Shown here in pieces: positions 49,363 through 58,757 of a DNA stretch of 64,000 bases. This DNA comes from Anaerolineae bacterium (GTDB lineage Bacteria > Chloroflexota > Anaerolineae > 4572-78 > J111), in contig JAFGNV010000187.1 of the NCBI GenBank assembly GCA_016926805.1, forward strand, positions 1-64,000, in the 5' to 3' direction. Both the position numbers and the translations under genes were made by a program. Positions within the stretch are counted from its first letter, which is position 1; each line of letters opens with the position of its first letter. The notes beneath the pieces were generated by a model that was given only the letters and a program-made list of their open reading frames with translations, did no database searches and was not told the origin of the DNA.

Positions 49363-51689
49363 AACCATGGTCCCGTATTGATTGGTTCATTTTAATCCTG
49401 CTGGCCGCCCTGGTGACACTTTTTTACTGGCGCATCCTCACCCCTGATCTGGCCGACCGCCAATCCTTTCCTCCCGGCGATTTTAGCGCCCAGTTCTGGG
49501 CTTTTACCACCTTTGAAGCCCGCGAGTTGAGCGCGGGACGGCTCCCCCTATGGAATCCTTACACCTTTGCCGGGGCGCCTTTTTGGGCCGACGTGCAAGC
49601 GGCAGTTTTTTATCCCCCCAGTTTGCTCACCCTGCTCCTATCCGCGCCGGGGGGCTTTTCCCTGTTCGCCCTGGAAGTTGAAGCCGTCGTCCACTTCTGG
49701 CTGGCCGCAACGCTGATGTATCTCTTTATCCGGGAGATTACCCAGAACCGACCGGCCGCCTTTATCGCTGCCCTCGTCTTTACCTTTAGCGGTTATCTAA
49801 CCGGCTACCCCGGTCAACAGTTGGCCGTTTTGGAAACCGACGTTTGGTTGCCCTTGATCCTGTTCTTTATTTATCAAGCCAGCCAGCGAGTCGACAAACT
49901 TCCCCCCCCTGCCCTGCCCTACCCCTCCCCGATTCCCTCGCTCTTGTTGGCTGGCCTGGCCTGGGGTTTGGCCCTGCTGGCCGGTCACCCGCAGAGTGCG
50001 CTCATTATCGCTTATGTCAGTACCGCCTACTTCTTTTTCCTGTGGTTGGCCGGGGGTCAGGAATCAGGGGTCAGAGGACGGACAGCACACTTTACGTTCC
50101 ACGTTTTAAGCATTGTTCGGACCTGCGGCTACTGGCTCATTTTTATTGTTACCGGTCTGGCCCTGGCCGCCATCCAGTTTATTCCGGCGGTAGAATATAC
50201 GCTGCTGTCGGTCCGATCGGCAGGAACTTACGAGCAAATGTCGGGCGGGTTTCCCCTGCCCGATATTATTCAATTCCTCTTGCCGGGCCAACTCAGTCTC
50301 TATTCCCCCCTGTACGTGGGAGTCGTTGGCCTGGTTCTGGCGCTGTGGGTCATCTTCGCCCACCCCAGTCGACATACCACTTTCTGGGCTGTAGTGGCGA
50401 TGGTGGCTTTGCTGATTTCGTTTGGCGGCAACACCTTTTTTTACAGCCCCCTTTACTTGTTCACCCCCGGCTTCTCCATTTTTAGAGGCCAGGAACGTTG
50501 GGCCTTTGGAGTAGCCTTTGGTCTGTCGGTGTTGGCCGGGTATGGGTTTAAGGAGTTGGTGAGACAGGTCACCCATAACACCTCGCCGCACGTTCCTCAT
50601 TCCCTCCTACGTTTCACTCAATACCTCTTCTTCTTCGCTCTGCTTCTCACCTTCCTGTTCTTCTTCGGCCTAAATTACACCGGCTGGACGCCTGCCAGCC
50701 CGTTTTATAACCTGCTGGGCGCCGCCACGCTGCTCACGTTGCTCCTGATCCTCACCTGGCTCTTGTGGCGATTCTCCACCCGGTTGCATCCAGTCATTTT
50801 TACCGGCCTGGCCGCCGGGCTGATCTGTTTTGACCTGTTCACGGCCAACTGGCAAACCAATCTTTATCCTCAACTGCCGGAATGGCACACTCAAATGCCT
50901 GATACTGTGGCGGCCATCAAACAGGATGCCGCAACCGCACCCGGCGAGCCTTACCGCGTTTACAATGAATTCCGTCTGTACGACAACTATGGCGTACCAT
51001 TTGAAATCGAAGACCTCTGGGGCGCCAGCCCGCTTCGCCCCGACCGCTACGATAAATTTCTGGCCCCGCCCATGCCCATCGAACGGACCTGGGAGCTGCT
51101 GAACGTTAAATACGTTATCACCTGGCGAGAAGAGCTTTACCTGCCTTCAACCATCATTTACCAGGAACCGGTAGACGACGGCAGTACTACCTACGTTCAT
51201 CGTCTCGACAACGTTGGCCCGCGCGCCTGGCTTGTCAATCAAGCCCAAATCGCCGACGATGCCACTATTCTACAAAAAATCGCTGATCCCAATTTTGACC
51301 GCTGGCGCATCGCCTTGCTGGAAGTTGAGGCCGTCCCCTATATCGCCCCAATCAGCCAATCGGCCAATCGGCAGTCACCAGACCAAGCACCCCGCTTCAC
51401 GCAATACTCACCCCAATTCATCACGGTACAAGTGACAACCGATCTTCCGGCCCTGCTCATCCTCAGCGAAACGTCTTACCCCGGCTGGCGGGCTGCCATC
51501 GACGACCAACCCGCTCCCCTTCTCCGCGCCGATTATATTCTCCGCGCGGTGCCGGTTCCTCCCGGTGAGCACGCGGTTGAACTGACGTTTCGCCCACTCA
51601 CGTTTACCGTTGGGGCAATTGTCAGCGGGCTGGCGGCACTCGTTGTCATTGGGCTTGTCCTTTTCTATCGTCGCCGGAGCGCAACCTGA
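49359..51689 (+). CDS. YfhO-like multi-TM membrane protein
   Basis: GDFSAQFWAFTTFEARELSAGRLPLWNPYTFAGAPFWADVQAAVFYPPSLL; C-terminal LLILSETSYPGWRAAIDDQPAPLLRADYILRAVPVPPGEHAVELTFRP. Confidence 0.85.
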   Translation: MKPWSRIDWFILILLAALVTLFYWRILTPDLADRQSFPPGDFSAQFWAFTTFEARELSAGRLPLWNPYTFAGAPFWADVQAAVFYPPSLLTLLLSAPGGFSLFALEVEAVVHFWLAATLMYLFIREITQNRPAAFIAALVFTFSGYLTGYPGQQLAVLETDVWLPLILFFIYQASQRVDKLPPPALPYPSPIPSLLLAGLAWGLALLAGHPQSALIIAYVSTAYFFFLWLAGGQESGVRGRTAHFTFHVLSIVRTCGYWLIFIVTGLALAAIQFIPAVEYTLLSVRSAGTYEQMSGGFPLPDIIQFLLPGQLSLYSPLYVGVVGLVLALWVIFAHPSRHTTFWAVVAMVALLISFGGNTFFYSPLYLFTPGFSIFRGQERWAFGVAFGLSVLAGYGFKELVRQVTHNTSPHVPHSLLRFTQYLFFFALLLTFLFFFGLNYTGWTPASPFYNLLGAATLLTLLLILTWLLWRFSTRLHPVIFTGLAAGLICFDLFTANWQTNLYPQLPEWHTQMPDTVAAIKQDAATAPGEPYRVYNEFRLYDNYGVPFEIEDLWGASPLRPDRYDKFLAPPMPIERTWELLNVKYVITWREELYLPSTIIYQEPVDDGSTTYVHRLDNVGPRAWLVNQAQIADDATILQKIADPNFDRWRIALLEVEAVPYIAPISQSANRQSPDQAPRFTQYSPQFITVQVTTDLPALLILSETSYPGWRAAIDDQPAPLLRADYILRAVPVPPGEHAVELTFRPLTFTVGAIVSGLAALVVIGLVLFYRRRSAT
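50087..50107 (+). repeat. Heptamer short tandem repeat inside CDS
   Basis: ACACTTT ACGTTCC ACGTTTT. Confidence 0.65.
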
Positions 51690-54310
51690 TGGCCACCTCC
51701 CAAGCCAACATCGTCAAATCAACCGCCAGAATCGCCTGGCTGGCCTTCACTACCGTGATGGTCATTGCTTTCTTTTGCCGCTTCTACCGTTTGGCCGACC
51801 ACCCCCTGGGAATCTTTTACGACTCGGCCATCAATGGTCTGGATGCCGTTCGACTGATGCAACGTGGCGGGCACAGCGTTTTTATTCCCACCAACGGCGG
51901 GCGAGAAGCACTTATAGTGTATCTACTTATCCCTTTCATCTGGCTCTTTGATACAACACCCTTTGCCGTCCGCGCCTTAACCGCCACCACCAGCCTGCTG
52001 ACGGTAGCCCTGCTCTTTGGCTTTCTAAAATCGGTAAGTTGTTTGGATTTTGGGGCCGGACGGGGCCGTCTGACAAACCGGTTGACCCCGCCCGTTACCT
52101 CTACATTCCCCATGTCCACCAACCTCCGGCTTGCCACGCTGGCCGGGTTGACTCTGGCTGTCTCGTATTGGGATATTGTGGTCGGCCGGCTGGGGGTACG
52201 GGCCGTGCTGGTAGCCTTGTTTTCGGTGCCTATGTTCTGGTTGTTTCTCAAAGGTTGGGTCACCAACCAGAAACGCTGGTTCATTCTTTCCGGCGGGCTG
52301 ATGGGGCTGATCGGTTATACCTATTTTGCCGCCCGACTGTTACCCATAATTTTGCTATTGGTGGTGATCCCAGAATTTTTTATTCGCCCCAAAGAACGGT
52401 TAAGCAGGCACGGAAGTGGCCTGCTCGCCTTTGTCTTTTCCGCGTTGGTTGTTTACCTGCCCATGGCCTGGTACATGATCACCCATCCGGTCCAGTTCAC
52501 CACCCGTGCGTTTTCGGTGATGGTCTGGAATTTTCTCGATACCCCCGCCGACATCGTTGCCGAAATTGGGCGCAACGTCTGGCGCGTCCTGGGCTTCTTT
52601 TGCTGCGCCGGCAGCCCCAATCCCATCTTCGGGGTGCCCGGACATCCCGGTTTGCACCCCTTGCTTGCGCCGTTTCTGCTCATCGGACTCATTTTGGCTT
52701 TAAAAAACTGGCGGCACATAGTTTACCGCCTGGTTGCCTGCTGGTGGCTCATTGGGCTTGGCGCCTCCATCATTGCCATCGAAGCCCCCCACCCCCTCCG
52801 TTTGATTGTCGCTGTTGTGCCAACGGCGATTCTGGCGGCCCTGGGTTTGATTTCCGCCTTCAACTGGTTACAGGTACGCGGCAGCCAATGGCTATCGCGC
52901 TTACAGGCCGCCTCGCCTTTTGCACTTCACCTTTCGCGTTTCACGCGGCACGTTTTGCCCTGGCTGCCCTTGGTCATCATCCTGGCTACCGTTCCCGATA
53001 CCTTTCGGACCTATTTTATCGATTGGACCAAACTGCAAGCCACCCAGGGCGCCTACGATTACGGCGCGGTGGCTATCCGCGATGCCGTGCTTGAACACAG
53101 TGCGGACAACCCGCCTATCTACCTGCCCTTGACCCGCTTCAACGACTCGCCTTTACTTTTTTATCTGAGTAGCCGGTTTCCCCGGCACGCTGCCTTGGCC
53201 GCATTGCCCGCAAAAGAGGCCCTGGTCATTGCCCCGGGAAAAAATCAAACCGAAACAACCTGGGTGCGTCTGCAAAATGGAACAGCGATGGTGCTCCCCC
53301 CTCTAACCGTAGCGGGCCAACAACTGGTTCAGACCGCCCTCACGGCTGGCGCGGCAAACCCTATTCGCACCATTACCGGCGAAACTGCGGCTCGCCTGGG
53401 GTATCTTGCCACCGATCCAGCCCAATTTCTGCAACAGCCGGGCCAGCCGTTGGCCGCTATCTTTGGCCCGGTCCAATTGACCGGCGTCAATTATCCAGCA
53501 ACCATTAATTCTACAGCGCACGCCGTCCCTGTTACCCTGTTTTGGCAAGCCGCAAGTCAGATAACCGACGAGTATGAAGTCATCCTGCATCTGGTAGATG
53601 ATAAACACCGGGTGTGGGGCGATGGGAGTGGGCGTCCCAATGATTGGGTTTATCCCACCACTTTTTGGCGACCGGGCCTGGACGAGATAGCCGCTCTGCA
53701 AAATGTCAACATTGAGGCTGGCCCCTTACCGCCGGGACGCTATTGGTTGGCTGTGGCCATGTATGACCCGGTTGCAGCCCAACGCCTGCCTCTCACCAAC
53801 CCCCCAAGCAACTCGCCTGATACACTTTTTGTCGGGCCGCTCAAAGTTGCATTGCCCCCGCCGACACCTATCGCCCCGCTGGCGGAAGAGATTAACTTTG
53901 GCGAGGTCATCCGGCTGGTGGGAGTTGAACCCAATCGGCTGGCTGTTGCGGCCGGGGAGCCGGTCAGCATTAAGCTGCTGTGGGAAACCTTAAACAACCC
54001 CAAGCTTGACTATACCGTATTTGTCCATTTGCTTGACCAGGATGATAATATCATTGCCGGTCATGATACGCAGCCACTCGAGGGTGATTACCCCACCTCT
54101 ATCTGGACGCCAGGCGAGCGTATTCTCGACCCCCATACCTTGCCTACGGCTGCCTCCCTGCCTTCGGGCCAATATCGCCTGGCCATTGGCCTTTATTACC
54201 AACCGACAGGAATTCGACTACCCCTCAACCTTGCCGGTGGCCAAGCAGAACCGGAAGGACGGCTGATTTTGCCGCAGAGGGTGACCATTATGGCCCCCGG
54301 TACTAAGTAG
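51689..54310 (+). CDS. GT39-like membrane glycosyltransferase with two C-terminal accessory domains
   Basis: RFYRLADHPLGIFYDSAINGLDAVRLMQRG..., C-terminal LDYTVFVHLLDQDDNIIAGHDTQPLEGDYPTSIWTPGERILDPHTLPTAASLPSGQYRLAIGLYYQPTGIRLPL; TGATG coupling with the upstream gene. Confidence 0.87.
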   Translation: MATSQANIVKSTARIAWLAFTTVMVIAFFCRFYRLADHPLGIFYDSAINGLDAVRLMQRGGHSVFIPTNGGREALIVYLLIPFIWLFDTTPFAVRALTATTSLLTVALLFGFLKSVSCLDFGAGRGRLTNRLTPPVTSTFPMSTNLRLATLAGLTLAVSYWDIVVGRLGVRAVLVALFSVPMFWLFLKGWVTNQKRWFILSGGLMGLIGYTYFAARLLPIILLLVVIPEFFIRPKERLSRHGSGLLAFVFSALVVYLPMAWYMITHPVQFTTRAFSVMVWNFLDTPADIVAEIGRNVWRVLGFFCCAGSPNPIFGVPGHPGLHPLLAPFLLIGLILALKNWRHIVYRLVACWWLIGLGASIIAIEAPHPLRLIVAVVPTAILAALGLISAFNWLQVRGSQWLSRLQAASPFALHLSRFTRHVLPWLPLVIILATVPDTFRTYFIDWTKLQATQGAYDYGAVAIRDAVLEHSADNPPIYLPLTRFNDSPLLFYLSSRFPRHAALAALPAKEALVIAPGKNQTETTWVRLQNGTAMVLPPLTVAGQQLVQTALTAGAANPIRTITGETAARLGYLATDPAQFLQQPGQPLAAIFGPVQLTGVNYPATINSTAHAVPVTLFWQAASQITDEYEVILHLVDDKHRVWGDGSGRPNDWVYPTTFWRPGLDEIAALQNVNIEAGPLPPGRYWLAVAMYDPVAAQRLPLTNPPSNSPDTLFVGPLKVALPPPTPIAPLAEEINFGEVIRLVGVEPNRLAVAAGEPVSIKLLWETLNNPKLDYTVFVHLLDQDDNIIAGHDTQPLEGDYPTSIWTPGERILDPHTLPTAASLPSGQYRLAIGLYYQPTGIRLPLNLAGGQAEPEGRLILPQRVTIMAPGTK
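52929..52956 (+). repeat. Heptamer short tandem repeat inside CDS
   Basis: ACCTTTC GCGTTTC ACGCGGC ACGTTTT. Confidence 0.65.
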
Positions 54311-54332
54311 ACATAAAATATTTAGATACAAG

Positions 54333-54361
54333 TTGACCTTAACAAAAAGTCGGGATATACT
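54333..54361 (+). promoter_or_regulatory. Sigma70-type promoter upstream of the parA pair
   Basis: TTGACC-17 bp-TATACT; a second -10-like TATAAT lies at 54414..54419. Confidence 0.5.
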
Positions 54362-54424
54362 ATTAACAATGTTAAATTTGACACCGCCTCGAAATTACGC
54401 TACGGTGTAAGAGTATAATGAAAG

Positions 54425-54505
54425 AAAAGGAGTGATGAAGAAGTAAACTGCGTTCCTCGGCTAACTTGAGATGTTTAGCTGGGTTACACGCAATCATCAC
54501 CTTTT
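54425..54505 (+). ncRNA. Candidate structured leader RNA (three nested stems) with a micro-ORF
   Basis: gtgatga/tcatcac closing stem, tgcgt/acgca, cggctaac/gtttagctg apical hairpin; AAAGGAG-tg-ATGAAGAAGTAA micro-ORF (MKK*) in the 5' arm. Confidence 0.4.
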
Positions 54506-54523
54506 GTTGTAAAAGAGTATAGT

Positions 54524-55291
54524 ATGCGCAAAATTGCCATTGTGGGTTTTAAAGGCGGAATAGGCAAAACAACCACCTGCGTCAACTTGGGTGCGGCTCT
54601 GGCCCTGCGCGGACATCGCACCCTCCTCATTGATACCGACACTCAGGCCAACGTTACCATGGCCCTGGGCCTGAAAAAATATGAGAAAACGCTAACTCAT
54701 GTGCTGTCGCACAAAGCAACCGCCCAGGATTGTGTGGTAAAAGCCAGAAAAAACCTGGAGGTTATCCCCAGCGACATCGGCCTGTTTAAGGCCCAACAAC
54801 GGATGGTGTTGGAGATGGCCCGCGAGGAAATATTCGAAGATCTGTTTGCCGAGCTAACCGATTACGAATATCAAATACTTGATTGCGCGCCATCGGTGTC
54901 TTTGCTCACGGTTAACACTCTGGCCTATGTCGAGGAGGTTTTTATCCCGGTTTCAATGGAAATGCTGGCCGTATCCAGTGTTGAACAATTTATTAACTAC
55001 CTCAAAGATATCAATCGCGTTATGGGACGCCAGACGGCTATTCGACTGATTATCCCCACCCTTTACGACCCTCGCCGAAAAATAAGCCAGCAAGTAGTCC
55101 ATACCCTCAAAAAAATGGGGCCGCTTGTGGCTGATCCAATCTGGATTGATACCAGACTATCGGAAGCGCCGGGTAAAGGCAAAACCATTTTTGAATATGC
55201 CCCCCGCAGCCGTGGCGCTATAGATTACGCCCGCTTGACCGAGTTTGTGGTGGAGATGCCGCCCATCGGTACAAACCACAAAGGAACCTGA
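54524..55291 (+). CDS. ParA-family ATPase
   Basis: FKGGIGKTTTCVNLGAALALRGHRTLLIDTDTQANVTMALG; YQILDCAPSVSLLTVNTL. Confidence 0.92.
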   Translation: MRKIAIVGFKGGIGKTTTCVNLGAALALRGHRTLLIDTDTQANVTMALGLKKYEKTLTHVLSHKATAQDCVVKARKNLEVIPSDIGLFKAQQRMVLEMAREEIFEDLFAELTDYEYQILDCAPSVSLLTVNTLAYVEEVFIPVSMEMLAVSSVEQFINYLKDINRVMGRQTAIRLIIPTLYDPRRKISQQVVHTLKKMGPLVADPIWIDTRLSEAPGKGKTIFEYAPRSRGAIDYARLTEFVVEMPPIGTNHKGT

Positions 55292-55318
55292 CCATCATTG
55301 GAGGACTAAGAAAAGAAA

Positions 55319-56095
55319 ATGACCCGAATAATCGCTATTGCCAATCGAAAAGGTGGGGTGGGTAAAACAACTACCGTCATCAACTTGGGGGTTGCCCTGG
55401 CTCAAATGAAGCAAAAAGTGCTGGTTTTGGATCTGGATCCGCAGGGTGCACTTTCAGCCGGGCTGGGCATAAACGCCTCAGGTCTGGATGACACCATCTA
55501 TACTGTTCTGATGGATAACGACTACCCCATTAGCCGCGTGGTTCAGCCCGTCCAGGCCTACCTGGATCTGATTCCGGCCAACGCTGACCTGTCTGCCGCA
55601 GAAATTGAGTTGATTCCCGAAATTCGACGCGAGTTGGTGCTGCGCCGGGTTCTGGAACCACTTAACTCCTGGTACGACTTTGTTTTGATCGATTGTCCGC
55701 CCAGCCTAAATTTATTGACCATTAACGCTCTCTGCGCCAGCCAGGAAGTCATTATTCCGCTGCAATGCGAGCATTTTGCCACTCGCGGGATTCAAATGAT
55801 GCTGGATACCATCAACCGCATTAAAGACCGGCTGAATCCCGAATTGGAACTGCGCGGCATCCTGGCCACCATGTATTCAACCGGCACTATCCACGCCCGC
55901 GAGGTGTTGGAAGAGATTCGCTCCACGTTTGGCGATAAGATCTTTGATGTGATCATCTACAAAAGTATCCGCTTTGCCGAAGCGTCGGAGGCCAACAAGG
56001 CCATTGTTGAGCACTCCAGCAAACACAAAGGTGCCAAGGCGTATATCAAACTGGCCAAAATCATTCTTGACGGAACCGCCGACGAGGACGAATAA
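55319..56095 (+). CDS. ParA-family ATPase (second, tandem)
   Basis: NRKGGVGKTTTVINLGVALAQMKQKVLVLDLDPQGALSAGLG; DFVLIDCPPSLNLLTINAL. Confidence 0.94.
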   Translation: MTRIIAIANRKGGVGKTTTVINLGVALAQMKQKVLVLDLDPQGALSAGLGINASGLDDTIYTVLMDNDYPISRVVQPVQAYLDLIPANADLSAAEIELIPEIRRELVLRRVLEPLNSWYDFVLIDCPPSLNLLTINALCASQEVIIPLQCEHFATRGIQMMLDTINRIKDRLNPELELRGILATMYSTGTIHAREVLEEIRSTFGDKIFDVIIYKSIRFAEASEANKAIVEHSSKHKGAKAYIKLAKIILDGTADEDE

Positions 56096-56114
56096 TCCCC
56101 AACCGGATTGTGCT

Positions 56115-58733
56115 GTGACCAAACGGAGTACGAGAAAAAGCAACAACCCCTCGCCACGGTTTCGCTTCTCACTGTTTTACTTGTCAACGGTCATCGTTAT
56201 TGCCTTGGGGCTGCGCGTTATCAAGTTAAACCAACTCCCCTTATCTTTGAGCCTGGATGAGGCCACCAATGGTCTGGACGCGCTACAACTTCTCCGCCAG
56301 ACATGGTTGACTCCTTTTTTACAAAATAATTTTGGCCGCGAAACCCTTTTCTTTTATCTTCAGGCCGTAGCCCTCCAGTTTTACGGCATCTCTATTTTTT
56401 CCCTCAGATTTGCATCTGTTCTGGTCGCCACCTTGACCATTCCCCTGATGTATGTTACCGGGCAACGCTTCAAACTCGATACTTTGTTTGTTTCCTCCAA
56501 TAGGAAATCTTTTCTGCCCGCCACCAACTTGCTGGCCGCCACCGGCCTGGCCGTGTCTTACTGGCACATCTTTTTCAGTCGACTCGGCCTGCGGGCCATC
56601 TTGCTCCCCCCTCTCGTTCTGGTCCTGGTCTGGTGTTTCTGGCGAGGCTGGGATGATGAAAGCAAGGAAGTAGAGAACCAGACGGGTGACAGAGGTTTTC
56701 CCCTCCACCAAAAACAACGATACTGGCTCATTGTCGCAGGCTTCTTCTTGGGTTTAACTTTTTACACTTACCTGGCTGCCCGGCTCTTGCCGCTTCTCTT
56801 TTTTACTTTCTTCATCGTCGAATTAGTCAGGCACAAGACCAATCGTTGCCGAAAACTGGTTGATTTTCTCATTTTTAACTTGACGGTGGCTTTGGTGATT
56901 GTGCCCCTGGCGCTTTACTTCTACCAACATCCCCAGGCCTTGAGCAGCCGCACCCAGGCCCTTTCAATCTTGGCCGCAGGCAATCCTCTGCCCGCGCTGG
57001 CCCATAACCTCACCAGCCTGCTGGCCATCCATTTTGGCGGAGGCGCCTGGTTGGGCCAATGGCCTTCACTTGATGGGCTATTCGCTCTGGGTTTATTCAT
57101 TGGCCTGGCTGTTTGCATCTATCATTTCAAAAAACCGGCCTGTCTTTTTCTGCTACTCTGGTGGTTCATCGGCACCGCGCCAGTGGTCATCTCCCAACAG
57201 GATTGGACGGGCACTACTACGCTCTTGCGCGGCATTCTGGCCTGGCCGGCCATGTTTCTGCTTGCTGCTATCGGGTTAACTTTCTCCGTCCGATTGATCC
57301 TGCAACAACTCAATAAGCTGCATCGGGCTATATCCCCGCACTTGGTCGAAATTCTATTCCTTTGTTTCATCCTCATTTTTGGCAGTGTTACCAGTATTTA
57401 CAACTATTTTTCAGTTTGGGCTGCCACCTATAATAAATTTAGCGATCATCCCCCTTATCTGGCCCGTTACCTCAACCACCAAACCGACCAACTCACCCTG
57501 GTCCCCCTGAAATTCTACGGCGAAAGCGTAGGCAACTTTCTCCTCCAGGCTCATTACCCCAGCCTGACCAATCTTGACCTCAAGAAACTACACGCCTTGC
57601 TTGAGTCCAATCAACCTGCCGTGTATTTATTACCCGCCGACTCGCCCAATGAGTCGGTGTTTGTGCTGCTTGCTCCCGCGCTCAATGGACAGGGCACGGC
57701 CTATCTCCTGCCGCCGTTAACGCTGGCCCAGGTTGAGACGCTGACCAGCCAGAGTAAATCTGCGCCACCCCTGGCAACCATACGCGACAGCGAACAAGAA
57801 CCCATCGCCCACGTTTATCCTCTCCCGGCTGACGCCGCCTTTCTTCCATCCCCTACCCCCGCCGATACACCACCCACACCTATTCAGGCCAGCTTCAACG
57901 GCGACATTTTGTTACTTGACTACCAGGTCGAACCGGCCGTCCTCAAACCCGGCGAAACCGTCACCCTTTCGCTCGACTGGCAGGCCCTGCGCCCTATCGA
58001 CGGCGATTATTATCTGTTCGTTCACCTGTTTGACCTTCCCACCGGACAGCGCCACGGCCAAATCAACGCTCCTCTCACCGGCATGTTGTTCGATGCCCAC
58101 CGTTGGCCCGCTGGCCTGACCGTGCCCGACCGCCACTACTTCACCCTGCCAATGGATGCGCCGGAAGGAGTCTATCGGTTTGAAGCAGGTTTGTATCACG
58201 CCGCCTCTCTGGAACGTCTGCCGGTGACCCCGACTTCCACCCAGCCGCCCAAGCCCGACGACAAAGTTATCCTGGGCAAATTTCACGTTGGGCAGCAGCC
58301 ACCCCTGCCGCCTTCAATCCCCCTCACTAATGTCCAGTTTGGTGACTGCATCGCCCTGCTCGGCCTCGACGTTGGAACAGGTTTGTCCGACGCCCCCCTT
58401 CAACGCGGACAAAACCTGAATTATAAACTGTACTGGCAGGCTCTGGCTCCCATCGCCAAAGATTACGTTGTTTTCACGCACCTGTTAGATACTGAAAGCA
58501 ATATTCAAGCCCAACAGGATAATCCGCCTCAACAAGGCCGCTACCCAACTTCCTGGTGGGATACCGGAGAAATTGTCATCGACTCCTACAATCTATCTCT
58601 ACCCCCAAACTTAGCCCCCGGCTGGTATACCCTCCGCCTCGGACTATACGAAGCCGAAATCGGCCAGCGCCTTCCGCTCAAAAACCAGCCCCAAGATTTT
58701 GTCGATTTGCCAAATTTGATTACAGTTGAGTAA
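56115..58733 (+). CDS. GT39-like membrane glycosyltransferase with two C-terminal accessory domains
   Basis: RVIKLNQLPLSLSLDEATNGLDALQLL; C-terminal KDYVVFTHLLDTESNIQAQQDNPPQQGRYPTSWWDTGEIVIDSYNL. GTG at 56115 preferred; the longer ORF overlaps parA. Confidence 0.87.
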   Translation: MTKRSTRKSNNPSPRFRFSLFYLSTVIVIALGLRVIKLNQLPLSLSLDEATNGLDALQLLRQTWLTPFLQNNFGRETLFFYLQAVALQFYGISIFSLRFASVLVATLTIPLMYVTGQRFKLDTLFVSSNRKSFLPATNLLAATGLAVSYWHIFFSRLGLRAILLPPLVLVLVWCFWRGWDDESKEVENQTGDRGFPLHQKQRYWLIVAGFFLGLTFYTYLAARLLPLLFFTFFIVELVRHKTNRCRKLVDFLIFNLTVALVIVPLALYFYQHPQALSSRTQALSILAAGNPLPALAHNLTSLLAIHFGGGAWLGQWPSLDGLFALGLFIGLAVCIYHFKKPACLFLLLWWFIGTAPVVISQQDWTGTTTLLRGILAWPAMFLLAAIGLTFSVRLILQQLNKLHRAISPHLVEILFLCFILIFGSVTSIYNYFSVWAATYNKFSDHPPYLARYLNHQTDQLTLVPLKFYGESVGNFLLQAHYPSLTNLDLKKLHALLESNQPAVYLLPADSPNESVFVLLAPALNGQGTAYLLPPLTLAQVETLTSQSKSAPPLATIRDSEQEPIAHVYPLPADAAFLPSPTPADTPPTPIQASFNGDILLLDYQVEPAVLKPGETVTLSLDWQALRPIDGDYYLFVHLFDLPTGQRHGQINAPLTGMLFDAHRWPAGLTVPDRHYFTLPMDAPEGVYRFEAGLYHAASLERLPVTPTSTQPPKPDDKVILGKFHVGQQPPLPPSIPLTNVQFGDCIALLGLDVGTGLSDAPLQRGQNLNYKLYWQALAPIAKDYVVFTHLLDTESNIQAQQDNPPQQGRYPTSWWDTGEIVIDSYNLSLPPNLAPGWYTLRLGLYEAEIGQRLPLKNQPQDFVDLPNLITVE

Positions 58734-58757
58734 CATCAAATTTGGGAGACCGAACGA

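Noticed and set aside
54311-54523. GEMM/c-di-GMP-I riboswitch before parA
   Set aside because: Stems are present but the conserved GEMM core sequence is not; reported only as a generic structured-leader candidate.
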